NCBI GenBank assembly: GCA_934364765.1
Contig: CAKRMO010000092.1
Span: 1-5,499, forward strand
DNA: 5,499 bases
Source of the DNA: an uncultured Bacteroidaceae bacterium
GTDB lineage: Bacteria; Bacteroidota; Bacteroidia; Bacteroidales; Bacteroidaceae
Direction: 5' to 3'
The position numbers and the translations under genes were made by a program. The notes beneath the pieces are model-generated. The model did no database searches. It saw only the letters and a list, made by a program, of their open reading frames with translations, and was not told the origin of the DNA. Below, piece after piece: positions 5,160-5,499 of the stretch (positions are counted from its first letter, which is position 1; each line of letters starts with the position of its first letter).

Positions 5160-5499
5160 ATGAACGATAAAAAAGATTTGAGCAACAAGAAACTGTCAAT
5201 AATCATCCCGGCATACAACGAGGCCGGCAATATATGCCAGGTCATCGGCAAGGTGTGCAACGTGGTTCTGCCCTATGGCATAGGCAAAGAGATTATTGTT
5301 GTTGACGACGGTTCAAAGGACGACACTTATGACAATGCAAGCCGCTGTGTCTCCGCCGGAAGACTGCCTGTGAAAATCCTGCGCCATCTGGAAAACCACG
5401 GCAAGGGACGCGCCATACGCACCGCGCTCGCCGAGGCTACGGGCGACTACGTCATCATTCAGGACGGCGACCTCGAGCTCGACCCCAACGACATAGCGA
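5160..5499 (+). CDS. Family 2 glycosyltransferase, DPM1-like polyprenyl-phosphate sugar synthase type (5' part, 113 codons)
   Basis: The frame is open from the ATG at 5160 to the window edge; an in-frame TGA at 5136-5138 with no other start between fixes the beginning. Family 2 (GT-A fold) marks appear in order: LSIIIPAYNEAGNI (12-25) as the first nucleotide-binding strand and loop, EIIVVDDGSKDDT (44-56) with the DDGS signature, ENHGKGRAIRTALAEATGDY (78-97) as the GKG-x-A-x(n)-A-x-GDY helix and strand, and IIQDGDLELDP (99-109) with the metal- and sugar-nucleotide-binding DxD as Asp102-Gly103-Asp104. These patterns are typical of the dolichyl/polyprenyl-phosphate mannose or glucose synthase branch, which moves a sugar from a nucleotide donor to a lipid phosphate at the cytoplasmic membrane face. 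Relatives usually have DAD; here it is DGD. Donor and acceptor cannot be told, and any C-terminal membrane segments lie outside the window. Confidence 0.85.
   Translation, partial: MNDKKDLSNKKLSIIIPAYNEAGNICQVIGKVCNVVLPYGIGKEIIVVDDGSKDDTYDNASRCVSAGRLPVKILRHLENHGKGRAIRTALAEATGDYVIIQDGDLELDPNDIA

Noticed and set aside
4702..5260. Small open frames crossing the intergenic region on both strands.
   Set aside because: They run through hairpins, A/T tracts and the start of the glycosyltransferase, and have no domain, plausible start signal or composition like the neighbouring genes.

Overview
The window looks like a chromosomal piece of a Bacteroidales bacterium (Bacteroides, Prevotella or Muribaculaceae type). 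The clues are a very long secreted multi-domain protein with a C-terminal beta domain of the kind common in Bacteroidales surface proteins, starts without Shine-Dalgarno sequences, AT-rich leaders, and two TAnnTTTG-like -7 elements. Base composition is near balanced in coding DNA and AT-rich between the genes. The genus cannot be fixed from this sequence.

Two genes are present. They diverge from a 464-bp intergenic region and each runs off an edge of the window. The left 85% (1-4695, minus strand) is one uninterrupted reading frame of at least 1565 codons, complete at its N-terminus and still open at base 1. It encodes a signal peptide, an N-terminal SGNH/GDSL-type esterase domain, three copies of a roughly 155-residue F5/8 type C (discoidin)-like domain, alpha-helical FIVAR-like linkers, two ricin-like beta-trefoil candidates and a beta-rich C-terminal domain. 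I read it as an exported carbohydrate esterase tethered to several carbohydrate-binding modules, acting on acylated host or dietary glycans. The domain names rest on motifs and family patterns; the substrate is inferred. No SusC/SusD genes or regulators are visible, so membership of a polysaccharide utilisation locus cannot be judged.

The intergenic region (4696-5159) contains no convincing gene. It holds a candidate promoter for each gene, a 7-bp hairpin that may be a dispersed repeat, and a block of 21-bp iterations running into a perfect 9-bp inverted repeat followed by T6. The right end (5160-5499, plus strand) is the first 113 codons of a family 2 glycosyltransferase of the polyprenyl-phosphate sugar synthase (DPM1-like) type, truncated by the window. 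The two genes share no evident pathway.

The most unusual points are the architecture of the long esterase, the absence of the expected catalytic Asp in its DxxH block, the triplicated binding module with near-identical DNA patches, and the iterated and palindromic block between the divergent genes.
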